A DNA stretch of 64,000 bases, taken from assembly GCA_037975125.1 (NCBI GenBank), contig JAJQOW010000233.1, positions 85,232-149,231 on the forward strand, given 5' to 3'. Shown here one piece after another: positions 24,890 through 39,274 of the stretch. A program made the translations under genes and the position numbers. Within the stretch, counting starts at the first letter, position 1; each line of letters starts with the position of its first letter. The notes beneath the pieces were generated by a model. It worked only from the letters and a program-made list of their open reading frames with translations. It searched no databases and had not been told where the DNA came from. The DNA comes from Latrodectus hesperus. Its lineage: Eukaryota > Arthropoda > Arachnida > Araneae > Theridiidae.

Positions 24890-26333
24890 TATTTGGTTGT
24901 TGGTTTTGACTATTAATTTGTTGCTGGTTAACGGCTTGCATTACTCCAGATTTTTGGATATAATTCACTATGAGTTTTAGTTGATCTAGTATATTCTTTG
25001 CCTCTTGTATGGTGTTATTGCTGGCAGCCTGTGCATAAGTTTTATTTTCCACTACAACTCCTTTAGTGATGCGAATAGTGATGTTATCTTTAGTTTTAGT
25101 TTTCGTTGCTTCAATAAAGGTCTTGCATCCTCTAAAGTTCGCCGGGTGGTCCCCTTGACAGTTCGCACATTTAGCTGGAAGATCTTTGCTTTTCGTGCAT
25201 AGGTGTGTAAAATGGTTTTCTCCGCACTTAACGCAACGCGGTTCGTGCTTACAGAGTCTTTGGGAATGGTGTAAGTTCTGGCACCTATGGCATTGCGTAG
25301 GGCCTCCTCGATTTTTATATTCTTCAATGCGAACTCTACATCTGCCTATATATTGTAATTGATAATTTTCCTTAGCTCTATTTGTTTTAGGCATTGTGAT
25401 GAGAAAGAGCGGAAGTTTCTGGGTTTCTCCGTTTCTACGGCGTGTCATCTGAACAATAGAGCTGATAGTGAATCCTTCTTCAATTAGGCTATCAGATATG
25501 TCGGCTATTTCCGTATCATGTGGAAGGTCACGAATAACAACTTTGAGTGGTTTATCTTCTGGTAGGAGGTAGGTATGGTAACCTGCCTCTATTTTTTCAA
25601 GAATTTTGATGGCCGATCTGTGGGATTCAGCATCTGAGAATTTAATTTTCAACGCATAGGTAGATGATTTTGCTGTGTATCCGGTAAGTTTGGCGTCTTG
25701 GAAGTGTTTATCAAGGGTCTTCCAGGAGAATTTTCTATCTCTGATGACAATTGGTGGTATTTTCCTCGAAGCCTTAGCCATGATGGAGGGATTTTCATTT
25801 TCATTGTTTTCTCCTTGGGAGTGTTCGCTAGTGGAAGGGATATCCTGCTGCGCTTCAGTGTCAGCAATCGTGTGTTGGAGTTTTTTATTTTTCGCATCTG
25901 CAGTAGAATCTTCGATGAGAGTTTTCTTTGTTTTGTTGGGTGGTTGTTGATGTTCATTTATTTTTCGAGTTCTTTTAACTCTGTTTTTGTTTTGGTTATT
26001 TCCTGTGTTATCTTCCATGTTGAGAACATCAAATTTATTTTGCGTCGGTATTTCCTGGTTTATGACTTCCGTCATTTCAATGGAGTTATCCTCTGTGGAG
26101 GGATCATCAAGAATCACATCTTTAGCTGTAGTAGTGGCTTCTTTAGTGATATGCTTTGCAAAGGTGCAGAGCTTTCCTCGAACAATTTCTTTGTCTTCAG
26201 AAGTAAATTCATTCGAGTTAGTGATGTCATTCAGCATGCTGCAGACTTCATCTAGCCTGGCAAACAGTCGTTCCAGCATAATTTTTTGGGTAGCCCTAAA
26301 GGCGTCCTGTCCAGTAGGTAAAGTAGTTTCCAT
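24882..26333 (-). CDS. Jockey LINE ORF1 (gag-like nucleic-acid-binding protein)
   Basis: An intact 483-codon frame. Residues 1-190 are polar and acidic to basic, with low-complexity Asn/Lys/Thr, and contain an NRVKRTRKI basic patch near residue 117. The middle (about 195-340) looks like the conserved gag RNA-binding region of jockey proteins. Three zinc knuckles follow near residues 345-410: CHRCQNLHHSQRLC, CVKCGENHFTHLC, and CANCQGDHPANFRGC. The Gln/Asn-rich end stops at 24882-24884. Jockey ORF1 proteins bind the element RNA and form ribonucleoprotein particles for target-primed reverse transcription. It has no stop or frameshift, so it is potentially translatable. Its stop TAA overlaps the ORF2 ATG within ATGACTAA. 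Confidence 0.93.
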   Translation of the reverse strand: METTLPTGQDAFRATQKIMLERLFARLDEVCSMLNDITNSNEFTSEDKEIVRGKLCTFAKHITKEATTTAKDVILDDPSTEDNSIEMTEVINQEIPTQNKFDVLNMEDNTGNNQNKNRVKRTRKINEHQQPPNKTKKTLIEDSTADAKNKKLQHTIADTEAQQDIPSTSEHSQGENNENENPSIMAKASRKIPPIVIRDRKFSWKTLDKHFQDAKLTGYTAKSSTYALKIKFSDAESHRSAIKILEKIEAGYHTYLLPEDKPLKVVIRDLPHDTEIADISDSLIEEGFTISSIVQMTRRRNGETQKLPLFLITMPKTNRAKENYQLQYIGRCRVRIEEYKNRGGPTQCHRCQNLHHSQRLCKHEPRCVKCGENHFTHLCTKSKDLPAKCANCQGDHPANFRGCKTFIEATKTKTKDNITIRITKGVVVENKTYAQAASNNTIQEAKNILDQLKLIVNYIQKSGVMQAVNQQQINSQNQQPNND

Positions 26334-26650
26334 AATCAGATCGAGATATCAATAGAAGGGATAAGAGAGAGTCTCCCCTGACCAGGGGAGAACAAAGAGC
26401 GATGTAGACCGCTCAGTGACTCTGAAACAGAGTGTGAGCTCCTGGTCTGAGATAAGGAACTTAAAGTAACCAGAAATTGTCCTCAGGGACCCAGAACTCA
26501 GTTAGCTAGGTGTGAGTAGTCGTATGACAGTTGGAAAGAATCCTTACAACGCGGCACCCGAAGGAGTATTCACATTGAAGGAGAGACGGAAAATGAAACC
26601 TTCCCGAGAGAAAGCATCACACAGAATGAATCAGGGGTCCGGCACAGATC
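26334..26650 (-). promoter_or_regulatory. 5' UTR and internal promoter region of the jockey element
   Basis: About 320 bp upstream of the ORF1 start, distinctly GC-richer than the flanks. It has a perfect 7-bp hairpin (CTCCCCT-GACC-AGGGGAG, 26373-26390) about 40 bp before the ATG. Jockey-like LINEs carry an internal RNA polymerase II promoter at the start of their 5' UTR. The sharp composition change near 26650 suggests the element's 5' end there, making the copy close to full length (about 4.5-4.6 kb). The boundary is inferred from composition. Confidence 0.55.
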
Positions 26651-26664
26651 ACATTGTCCAAATA

Positions 26665-27935
26665 CGATCTTTTTAGAGCATTTAGAACTGGTAGAAACTC
26701 TGCAGAAATCTGGACATTACGTTTCAGAACACCACAGACCATGAGGTCACCATGAAGACTGTAGATCTAGAAGACAAAATATTATAGATTTAGAAAACAA
26801 TCTTCAAGCAATATCTTTTGTAAGACTGTCAACAAGATTTTTTCTGGGCTAAAGTGAATATTATGGTAGAATTCGCCAAGGGGAAAAATTGCCAAATTTG
26901 GTAAAATTTGGTGATTTTTTCTCCTGCCAAAAGCAATTAATCGTCAAATCTAGATATAGCATGTTGCCTCAATTCAAATTTCTGTAATTTTTCAATTATG
27001 AGTTTAAATTTTTAAAGTTTTATTTATGAAACCTTTATTTTTTTCTTTATGAAATTTTTATCCCTGAATAACATGCGTTGAAATTGATGATATCGAAATA
27101 CAAGATTTATTCCGCTATAGTGATAAGGGTGAGAATGAATTTATCAATTCGTGTATTGGTAATTGTTAACTTACTGAAGGTTATTTTTGTTGTTTATGTG
27201 ATGGAAGAATGAAACTAGTCGAAAGAAGGTACATTTTATTGGATCCTTAAGTATTAAAATATTATATTTAAATAGTGATCCCTTTCACAATTTTCTTTCC
27301 TATTTAAAAGAAATTTATCCACCGTGAAATCGTGAACTAATTAGAAAAAAAGCTGAACTTACGAATTTTATTCTAATTATTCTCTGCAGGTAAAGAAGTG
27401 TATTCAAAATATTTAAATATTTAATTTTAAAGGAAACTACAGTCTTATTCTTCTATTTTTTTTCCTCAATTTTTTATTATTCTTACCTGTAATACTTTTC
27501 CATTATTCTCCTAATAAATATATTAAATAGAAATATATTTAATAAATGTTTTGAATATTTATGACAGATTTTTTTTCATTTAATTTACTAGTTACCGCAG
27601 AATTTTATATTTGATAGAATTACTACAACTCTTTATATCCGCATATTTCCTTCAATTTAATTTTGACTTTAATTTTAGTTTTACCAAAAATCCAAATAAT
27701 AAAAAAAGAAATTTAATAAAAAAATCCATATAAAAAATATATCACGTTTTCGTTGCCTATGGATTCAAAAATTGCGCGAAGGAAAACTTTAAAATCTCTT
27801 TGAAATGTTTTAAAATGAGGTTTTACTGTATACAGCGCATGAAAACTACTAAAAAATGAATTCTTCGATTACAAAACTTAAAGAAAAATGAAGAAAATAA
27901 ATTTAAAGCTTAACAAATTGAAACTAAAAAAGAAT
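26665..27935 (+). repeat. Dispersed unclassified repeat, copy 2
   Basis: Shares ordered blocks with 13255-13830. Block 1 is AGAGCATTTAGAA, then ACACCACAGACCATGAGGTC, then ATTATAGATTTAG (26670-26800). Block 2 is TTTTCGTTGCCTATGGATTC, then GCATGAAAACTACTAAAAAATG, then AGAAAATAAATTTAAA (27745-27905). Between the blocks this copy has several hundred extra bases. The jockey element's 5' end abuts its left side, so the jockey probably inserted into or beside it. The element class is unknown. Confidence 0.45.
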
Positions 27936-30345
<2,410 letters not shown>

Positions 30346-31325
30346 AATGCAAATTGTTTCAATTTTAATAATTTTTATTTCATTTCACTGATGTGTTTGT
30401 TGGCTCCCAGACGCAAGAGAAAATTTCAATAAAAGGACATGACTATTTTGAGGTGGTTCAACTCATAATTCCAATAAGGGGGCAGCTTTTTATCCAGTCT
30501 TCTTGCACTTCTCCGATGATGTCAAGGTTTACTCTTTTGTTTGTAAAATTTGTGCATGTTTATGTTGAATTTTAGAGTTTTTAGCTAATTTCGTTGAACT
30601 TTTAACAGACAGTTGTGTAAATTTTTACTTTTTTTACTTAAAATTAATCTCCGATTGCTTTATTTAATTCGTCCTTATAATTGTAATTTGTGGTATGTTT
30701 GAGTTCAGGAGGCGTATTTCACCCCATCGATGCGATAATTGTTTAGAGTTCTATAGATAGTTTTGCAGCGATTGATTATCAAAATTTAGTATCCTACACT
30801 TGGTGAATTTCAAGCGCCTACTCTTTTTGTCTTTGCGACTAATCAACAGGTGTTTTCTTGTTCATATTCATTATTAGTTAAAAATAGCAGCGTTAGTTTC
30901 TTTAGATATATTAGAAGAAATTAGTAATCGGATCAATTCAAGACTTCAGCTGATTCATAAAACTAGAGAAGATCCAATTTTTCTTTCCAGATGAAGTTTG
31001 TATAAATTATTTTAGGTTAAACCTACATTTACTAGTTTAATTGTGATACCGAATTATCTTCACTACTCCAATTTCGAACTACAGAAGCAACCGACTTGTC
31101 AGTTGATGTTAAAATATGGAATGTAATTTTTTCAATATATCAGGGAAAACTAAAATAACAGTTATATATCTCTAGAACAGTAGCCTCTTTTTACAATATG
31201 TTGATAGTTAGTCAAAATTTTCAATTAATATTACTTTGCTAGAATACTAGACATTCCAATTAATTGTGCTTGGTTACGCCTCATGACTCTATTAATGCTG
31301 TCAAATTCAAAGATGTTCATTTCTC
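30346..31325. other. AT-rich stretch, nothing firm
   Basis: May hold the decayed 3' end of the jockey relic that follows. A 60-codon frame at 30393-30575 is not recognised. Confidence 0.4.
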
Positions 31326-31785
31326 CATCGATGTTGATGATCAGAATAAGCACGTGGAATATGGGTGCTCTGTAATTATTGTAAATTGTTTCTGCTTTTT
31401 ATGTCATATATTTAATTAGTGTTGGGATTGCAGTTTTATGTCTCATTTTTTCTTTATTTGCCTAAACATGCTTAATTTGTAATCATTCTTGTTGAGAAAT
31501 TTTTAACACGCTCTAGTGTTTTAAAGTATGAGTTAACCGTGGAGCAATAGATTGATGATGCATAAATAATTATTGGTCTGCAAATGATTGCATAGATTAA
31601 CATTTTGTATTTGAATTTCACTCTATATTTTTCCCCAATCAATGCGAAGAGGTTGGCTTTCATAGAGTTAATTTATTCCTAATTTTTTTCAATTTGGAGA
31701 TCCATGTAAGTATGATGTCAAGAGTTTTTTTTCCAGGTAGTCAACGTTTGGTTTCACACAATTCTATTTTTTTCAATAATTTATT
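31326..31785 (-). pseudogene. Jockey-type LINE RT C-terminal relic
   Basis: Minus-strand fragments in order from the right: NKLLKKIELCETKR, VDYL (31750-31735, the VDYLGI block), a clean 63-codon stretch (31663-31472) containing YKMLIYAIICRPIIIYASSI and LERVKNFSTRMITN, then AIPTLIKYMT near 31420. These match the jockey RT C-terminal blocks (RPIITYASPAWC, then GIPTLIEYIT). They most resemble the relic at 0.2-1.1 kb. The 5' side ends abruptly near 31785, where a Tc1 element begins. Confidence 0.7.
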
Positions 31786-31789
31786 TTTT

Positions 31790-32655
31790 GGAACAAGGAA
31801 ATTTGGAACGTTTGCGAGTTATTTTTGCAGTCAGAGTTAAGTCAGCACTTGTGTTTCGACACTTCATGCGTGAGGCGGTAGTGGCCCCAAAAGCACGTTC
31901 ATAAAAAAATCTGTAGGATGTGCAAGACACCCTTGATGCTCCCATATCGAGCAGAGCTATTTGCGGTCGATTAGTTGCTAGTCGCCTGCACTCATGGAGC
32001 CCGTTAAGAAGACTGCCATTGACCCCAAGCCATAAATGCCAGTGTCTGGAATGATGACGAATTAGAGCGATGTGGACGACGGAGTGGAGCAGGATCACCT
32101 CAGATGACTCACGATTCTGTTTCTTTAGTGATAGTTGCCGCGTAGAGGGTGTCATTAGTGTGGAAAGTCTCCAGTCTTTCAGCAAATAGGAAACTCCCCC
32201 TGATTTGGGTCACCATTGCATTAGATTACGAGTCACCACTTGTTCGTATTCACGGCACTATAACAGCCCAGTGTTACGTTTATGATGTGCTTCGGCCGGT
32301 GACACTCACTTACTTTCAGAGGGTGCCCGACACTGTTTATATGCCGGATAACGTTCAACCGCACATTGTTTTTGTCAGTCAACATGCTATGCGAAGTGTA
32401 CAGCTGCTCCCCTGGCCACTGTACTCGATAGAGTTCTCCTCAATCGAACATGTTTTGGACATGATTGGGCACCATTTTTAGACCTTGTTCCCATATCGAG
32501 CAGATCCTCCTTATGAAGACGTACTTTGGCGAATAGTTGACAGGGAATGGATATCCATTATACAGGATGCCATCCGTACTCTGATTGAATCCGTTCCTAG
32601 ATGTGTTGCTTCGTGTAACACCGTCTACGGATGTTCAACAACCTATTAACCTGAC
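31790..32655 (+). pseudogene. Tc1-family transposase relic (third lineage)
   Basis: Plus-strand blocks are scattered over three frames. HIEQSYLRSIS and SPALMEPVKK lie near 31940-32000. A WTTEWSRI-like and FCFFSDS block (first catalytic region) lies near 32070-32120, and ITIALDYESPLVRIHGTITA near 32205. DVLRPVTLTYFQRVPDTVY follows, then MPDNVQPHIVFVSQHA (QQDNARPH region, catalytic Asp retained) near 32340, LPWPLYSIEFSSIEHVLDMIG near 32410-32465, and IQDAIRTLIESVPRCVAS-like residues near 32560-32610. Frameshifts separate the blocks. The 134-codon minus-strand frame across 31781-32185 is an antisense shadow. The element appears to have inserted into the jockey relic on its left. Confidence 0.8.
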
Positions 32656-34240
32656 CTTTTTTTCACTCTGTATTATGCATATCACTTCGAAACACATATT
32701 ATTTCTTGTTTATTGTTGTTTCTCTCTCTCTCTCTCTGTTTGCCGAATTTCGTCACTTTCTGTTGACTCTTTCTTGGTGTTGCATTTTCAAATTCGTATA
32801 TAACCGAAGAATTCGAAAGCACACGCCGTTTTTGTCTACTATGTTTGGAATACTCACATGAGTGACTGTTTTTGGTAAAACGAAATATACAAATGAAGAA
32901 TAAGAACGTGGTTGACAGACAGATATTTGAAAGAAATATTGTGTATTGTAAAAGCTACTTTATCTATAAATCATTTTTGTGAATTAAAAAATCCTTAGTG
33001 TGAACTTATTAAACAACATATGGAACAAACATTATAGGACTTCCTAGGTTGACGTCCTATCTGTAAACTCTCTGAGAGTTAGCGATGTATAGGTATTTTA
33101 TACATAGACTTATTCAAGCAAAACTTCCAAACCAAGCTATAAGATTATGCACTGAAAATTCATTGCATAAAATCCGTTAAAATAATATGGTTATATCTTT
33201 CTGTAGTGTTAAGCAATAATATTCTGTACAATCTCGACAATTTCTGGAGAGAAATATTAAATTTTAAGTAAAATTACTGATAATCATTTTAAGAGAGATC
33301 TAGCCATAAATTATCTGAAAGTAATTGCTTGAAAATTTATAGTTTCAGAGGGAAAAAAAAAAAGAATTTTGGACATATGTGTATACATTGTATCATGCAA
33401 TAAGGATTTTTCGTAGGACAAGCTGGTATTTCTAACTCAAACTAAAAGACGGTATAGAATATTGATGTGTTAATATCAGTGTTACCATTCCTTAGCATTT
33501 TACATCAACAAACCTCATAAAATTGTTTATTGAACAAACATTTATCTTCATTAATATCTTTTTGTATAAATGATATGAAATCATGAGAAAATTATCTGTT
33601 AAAATTGAATGGGTTTGTGTCCTCCTCTTTTTGTTTCACTATTTATAATATCGAATTGTTTGACAAAATCCTGTTTTCAAGTCCGTGCATGTGGTAAGTA
33701 TATATTAAAGTCATCTTTTCTCATCAGTTTTCTTAATTATGGCCTTTGAAAAGCCTTGCCTAAATATTGTATTTATTTCTTATAGAATACTCTTTAATAA
33801 ACTTCACAGGTGTATTTTAAAAACGTTTCGGCTTTATTATCTAAATTTCCTTACACCTATTTTACACGCATAAACATTTACGCTGTTGCTATAGAAATAT
33901 AATTAAAACTGTTTTAGAAATTGGAATGGTAAGCCACACGTTTCTCTGCCATTTGTAATACTTAAAAGAATAATATTTGTCTTATATGTTGCTGGAGATA
34001 GTACATGTAGATAAAAATTAAGAGGTTTAAGTTTTTAAATTTTTTAAAACCATATATCATAATGAAAAAAAAACAGTCTATTGAATCTGAAGGTAACAGA
34101 ATATTTTTAAGAAATGAAATATTTTAGTAATAAAATGTTTTATTAACAGTTGTTTTAAAAAATATTTTGTATATGATTTTATGTGTTAAAATTATTCACA
34201 TATATTATTTACAGAGACCTAAAGTGAAACCTTTAAATGA
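32656..34240. other. AT-rich stretch with a (TC)n run
   Basis: A short (TC)n run lies near 32721-32738. Nothing else was recognised. Confidence 0.5.
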
Positions 34241-34244
34241 ATAC

Positions 34245-34440
34245 ATAGCTATTTTTAATAGAAATTTCTACAATAAAGCAAGAAATTGTAAAACTGATAG
34301 CTTCTCTGACCTCTCCTAAATAATGAAATGCTAAGGAAAGACAAGAGAATAAGACCTATGGCAGCCTACTTCACACATCGGATGCTATCTTAACTAAATA
34401 AATGTAGACTCTTTCTGCATCCGCTGGGTCAACCTGACTC
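34245..34440 (+). pseudogene. Jockey LINE 3'-end relic
   Basis: Plus-strand residues NRNFYNKARNCKTDSFSDLS, then after frameshifts KDKRIRPMAAYFTHRMLS. These match the last 50 residues of the jockey ORF2 proteins in this window (INFYKQASKCQ ... RPIAAFFSSDAIL; NINFFNKAENCSE ... RPIAAHYLSNATM). Severe 5' truncation leaves only this tail. Confidence 0.65.
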
Positions 34441-37400
34441 TCCTTTTTATACACTTAAATATTTTCTTTTCTTCATTAAAGAACTTTCCACTGGAAGCTT
34501 TCCAATTAATTAATGGTGAATGAGGGTAAGCTATTATTTAGCTGGCACTCATATTTCCATAAGTCACCAATATACATATATTGCTTAAACTCTTATTCAA
34601 GTTCTTAATTAAACACAAAATGTTTTGGATGATCTTCTTTCAGCTATATTTGGAGGATACATGTTGATTCATTGTCCACGATTTTGTCGATGATTATTAT
34701 ATGCAAAGAAAGTTTTCTTTAATTTTGAAACCACGTATCTAAATGAAGACTGAAAAAATATACAAGACTAAATAAAACTTAATGAAGACAACTGTTGAAT
34801 TTGGGGGAAGAAAAATATTGTAAAACCCAGTAAAATATTTCTTTGATGAAAAAATCAGAAGTTATCAATACCTGTTTGAAATAATATAGGGCTATTTTTT
34901 ATATAAATGTTTCGTTGTATGGTTGCTTTTTTCCACAGAGACACGATAGTGCTTCTCAGTAAGTAAAGACAAGTTTTTCTCTCATTGGAACTAATACAGA
35001 TGAAGAAGTAAAGGCCTGCTTCCCAAGCTGAAACTTCGAAAATATTTCAGATCCAAGATCCAGCGTTGCTTTTTTTATTCTTCTTCTTTGCGTTAGCTTA
35101 AAGAAAGAACTTCGCCTGCACTTAGAGCTTTATATGAGTAGATGTTGGTTATAAATCATTGAACATGATGTTCGTATAACTGATATTTCTCTATAATAAC
35201 ATAAAATCAGTCTAAAAATTACTAACTTGGTGTAAAGGTTTATATTTCCAAGGAATAACCGTTATAAACATGAGCGTTACAAATATATTTTTTTAAATAC
35301 AGCACAATATCAAGAACAAAGTGGTTTGATTTTTCTTGATGTGTGACTCGCTAAAACTGCTTACTTGTGCATATTTAAGGATACATTAGTTTCAAGAACT
35401 AGTTTTAAAAAAAATGTTTGAAAATTTTTGTGCATAAGCCTTTGTAGAAAATTTCAGATAGAATTATCCAGAAAAAGTATTTCATCCTAAAAATAGGTGT
35501 CTTATCACTTTTAAAAGGCAGAAAATTCCACACTATATTTCTCTATCTCCTTCAGCTCAGCTCTTTATGTAAGCTTGATCTGATTGGTGTTTATTTTTAT
35601 GCCGGTAAAATTCTGTAAATCCTATATGCTTATTAATAAGTATATTTTTGTCATTAAATACGTAAATATTTACCTAGTTCAATTTTTTCAGAATAATTCT
35701 GAATTTATCTGATAAGCTAAAGTTTTTTTTTCAATTTGTAAATTCATTGATAAATTTAATTAAATAATTTGTTAATAAATGTAAAAATTTATATACATGT
35801 TAATTTTCTTAAAAATTTGTAGCAAAAAAATTATTTCTCACTTTAGAATTTTTACTAAAAGTAAGATTATTTTTATGTTTTCTTCCCCATCTTCGAAGAA
35901 CGATGGATATCATGCTCTAATCACATTATAGCAAAATGCATATAAATTAGCATGCAAGTTTACTGTATGTTAGTGACCATTTTTCTCTTTTTCTATGCAA
36001 ATAGAACTTAAAAATTTTTTAACAGGAAATCTATCATATAACGGATGAAATTTCTAAATTCTTTATTAATTTCGTTAAAAATTTCTTCATTTAAAAAAAC
36101 TAAAAAAATTATTTTTCAAATAAAAGAGTTATACCCTTGAATCGAACCTTAGATAGTTATAGATAGATAAATACATATCCAGATAGATAGAACTGAGATA
36201 TTTTTTTTATATTTGCAGCTTTTGAGATATATTTAGAATCTTAAATTTCGAATCTTTATTTTAGATACTGTACACATTATATAACAAAATATTTTAATCC
36301 TGAAATTTTAAAATTTGCAATACATCTAAAACTTATAACATTTCATGTATATGTAAATATTTTTAAATAATTATTAATTTTAATTGACAAAAAATTTAAT
36401 TAGTTTTTTTAAACTGCTTGAGATAATGAATTTATAATCATAAGCGATATAATGAAATTACACAAACTATTCGTAAATTATTTTTTGTTACATTTAGTTT
36501 AAAATATTTATTTAATTTTGCCATGACACTTTATTTTCCCATTTCTGTTTATCTTTATTAAAATAGAGCTATCAGATGAAAATGTGATAGTTGCAATCCT
36601 TTTTTTCGTCTCTTTCCGCTAGCAAAAATTAACTGGAAAGGTAAGTAAGTATCCGCATCGACTATTCAACTTCATTACAAGTTAGACTGAGACCTAAGAA
36701 ATAATAGGGTTGAATATAAATCTAAGTAATAATCACATTATATACCGGTAATCAATTGCAACCACAAATAGTTTTCTTCTCCTAACATTTTCCTTTTTCT
36801 TTCAAATATCATCTTAGCAAATATTCTTGTGAGTAATAGCAGCGATTTTCATATATTAATTTCAATCAAGTATTTTATTTTAATCATTAATATATTTTCT
36901 TCATCTTACTTTGTGCTACAGAAATTACATCTTGGTTTTAAACCAATTTTTTGTTCGTTTACTCCCTATTTATCATTTACTTTTATTCTTTGTATAGAAA
37001 AGCTCTCCTCATTTTTTTCCCTTTATGCCTACGTGTATAGGGACCATCATTAAATCTTGTCCTCTTCTGCAAGAACTTTCAAAATTATTTCTGCCATTCA
37101 TAATTTGTTCAAAATTTTAGTCAAACCATTTCAGCTTCATGTCATATAGCTATAGATTAACTAACAGTGTTCTTCTAATATCAATCTTCCTGTATTTGTA
37201 ATATGTTGACATTCCTTATTCTACCTTGATGAATTTCCATCTTCACATCCGATTTTATTATCTCTTCCATCATTCATTCTTACTACTGTAGAGCATATTA
37301 CAAAGAATTCGTCTTTTACCACTTTTTATTTAAATCAGCTAGTCTTAATGTACTGTTAATTAAATAACAGTAACAGTTCATGTTATGTTTCATATATATG

Positions 37401-38380
37401 ACTTCACATCGAAAATACTTCTAATATGTCTCCTACGTGTTACCACACAGTCTATCTGAGATTTATTTACCTTATCTGGTGATAACAGCACAATGCACAT
37501 TCTCATAAACGAAGTAAATGCTTCTGAAAAATTATTTTCTCTTGCTACAATTCAAAATCTGCTGGAAAACTATACTACATTTTCGCGAGTTACTCTTCAG
37601 ATTCTGCCGGCAATTGTACGTGAAAATTAACTTTTTTCATGTTTTAGCATTATATTCACATATTTTTACATGGTAGAAATGTTAGCCATGTACCTAATCC
37701 TTCAGCAAATTTATAAATATTTTTGACACTGAGGAGTTTATTTGGAACATCTTATAATAGCTTTTGACGATAAATATATGCTATATTGTCGTTGTTCTTA
37801 CTCACTAAGTTTGTATATTCCAAGCATAAACTCATCATAATTATAGTATGAAGGATATGTAAATTTTAATAACAAAAAATGAGGTAAGAATTTTAATTCT
37901 GCCTATTTAAATTCTCCTTTATAAATTTATCAATTTTTTGTATAATTTCAGATGATGCAATTTTCCCCCCAGTTTTTTCTGCTTTAAAAAAAGGGATTTT
38001 TATTTGTAAACAATATTCTGAAATTGTAATTATTAATAAAACATAATTGTAAATGATAAGAAACCAATCATTAGCTATAGCACAGGAATTTTGTTGATTA
38101 GTATAAACAATCATTTCCTGTAATTTTTGTCTGAAATAATGAATTATATTTGTGAGTATTCCCTTTACAAATTATTCTTACATTGTTTCATTCTCAATCA
38201 TTCTTCGAAGGAAGTTTCTATATTATACATTGTTTTGGTGAATATTCTTTTTATAACTTATACTAAATTTGTTTTCATCTGTAATGATCCCAAGGTGATA
38301 ACTTAAATTTTATTTTTCATTATTCAATTGAATTTCCAATATCATAAAAATCAATACCGGATTTTGGGGCTCACAGATAC
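34441..38380. other. AT-rich stretch, nothing seen
   Basis: About 4 kb without a recognisable gene or element. Minor frames at 36829-37053 (plus) and 37893-38114 (minus) are hydrophobic or AT-driven. A short GATA-type run lies near 36155-36190. Confidence 0.45.
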
Positions 38381-39000
38381 TATGTATCTTCTTAGAATGA
38401 TTCTTGGGAATAACGAGCAATTTCATAGATTACTTGAGGAAGTTAAGCCTAATTTCTTAGGAAAATAGGAGCTAAACAATCCTAGAAATGGAACAAGCAT
38501 GTGACTTTAACGCAGTCTCTTCGTCCTGAAATTCCATGAATTTAACCTGTGAGAGCTCAGAAGAAATAACATATGAAACGGATAATCGAATCAATCATAT
38601 CGAAAAACTAAGAATTTAATAAAGAGGAATATCAAAATTGTTGTAATGTTTGCAGCGAAAAGGAACACAACTGATCAAGTTCCGCCTTAGGATTCCTGGA
38701 ACAAGAGCAGCACCAGAGTTAAGCAAATACAAAGAGACTTCAGATCTATGTAAAAATTTAATCATTTCAAAGATGCCATACCGTCTTCGATGAAAATAAC
38801 GCCTTGGAAGATCCATCCATTAAATATGGCGGAAATACTGAGAACAGCTTCATCGCCAATCACAGCAAGAAAATTATGTTCAAAACTCAACTAGAAGCTA
38901 GCGATGATTATTGCCTTCTCAGCACAAAGCTTTGGAAGAAACAAAAGTCCAAAATTATATTATCGGATCCCTTAAGAAAAAGAAATTAAGAAGTTTATTA
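38380..39000 (+). other. Possible old coding remnant, unrecognised
   Basis: Composition becomes less AT-rich and a plus-strand frame at 38804-38989 (DPSIKYGGNTENSF ... LLSTKLWKKQK) looks protein-like. Upstream frames are broken by stops. I recognise no family, and the status as a former gene or transposon fragment is only a suspicion. Confidence 0.25.
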
Positions 39001-39274
39001 CGGAATCTCTTATTAAATGCCGTCATTAATGATATTGTTCATGCATTTTCTGACTATGACTTTCATTAAGACAGGTAAATAGATAGAAGATTATCAGATA
39101 TAAAACTAATGTGTTTTTAAACTATAAACTAAAAAAAACTAATATATATCAATGTTTTTACTTCTAATCTTTTCACAGAACAACCATAAACAGAAATCTG
39201 TTCCCTTACTTATCAAAACAAAAATCTTAAAGTTAGAGTGTAGTCATACGTGGAAAGGTAATATAAAAATAATA

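Noticed and set aside
25649..26355. Several plus- and minus-strand frames overlapping LINE ORF1
   Set aside because: Shadows of the 483-codon ORF1, which has the zinc knuckles and the correct position.
31781..32185. 134-codon minus-strand frame
   Set aside because: Its opposite strand carries Tc1 transposase blocks in the right order; this frame is a shadow.
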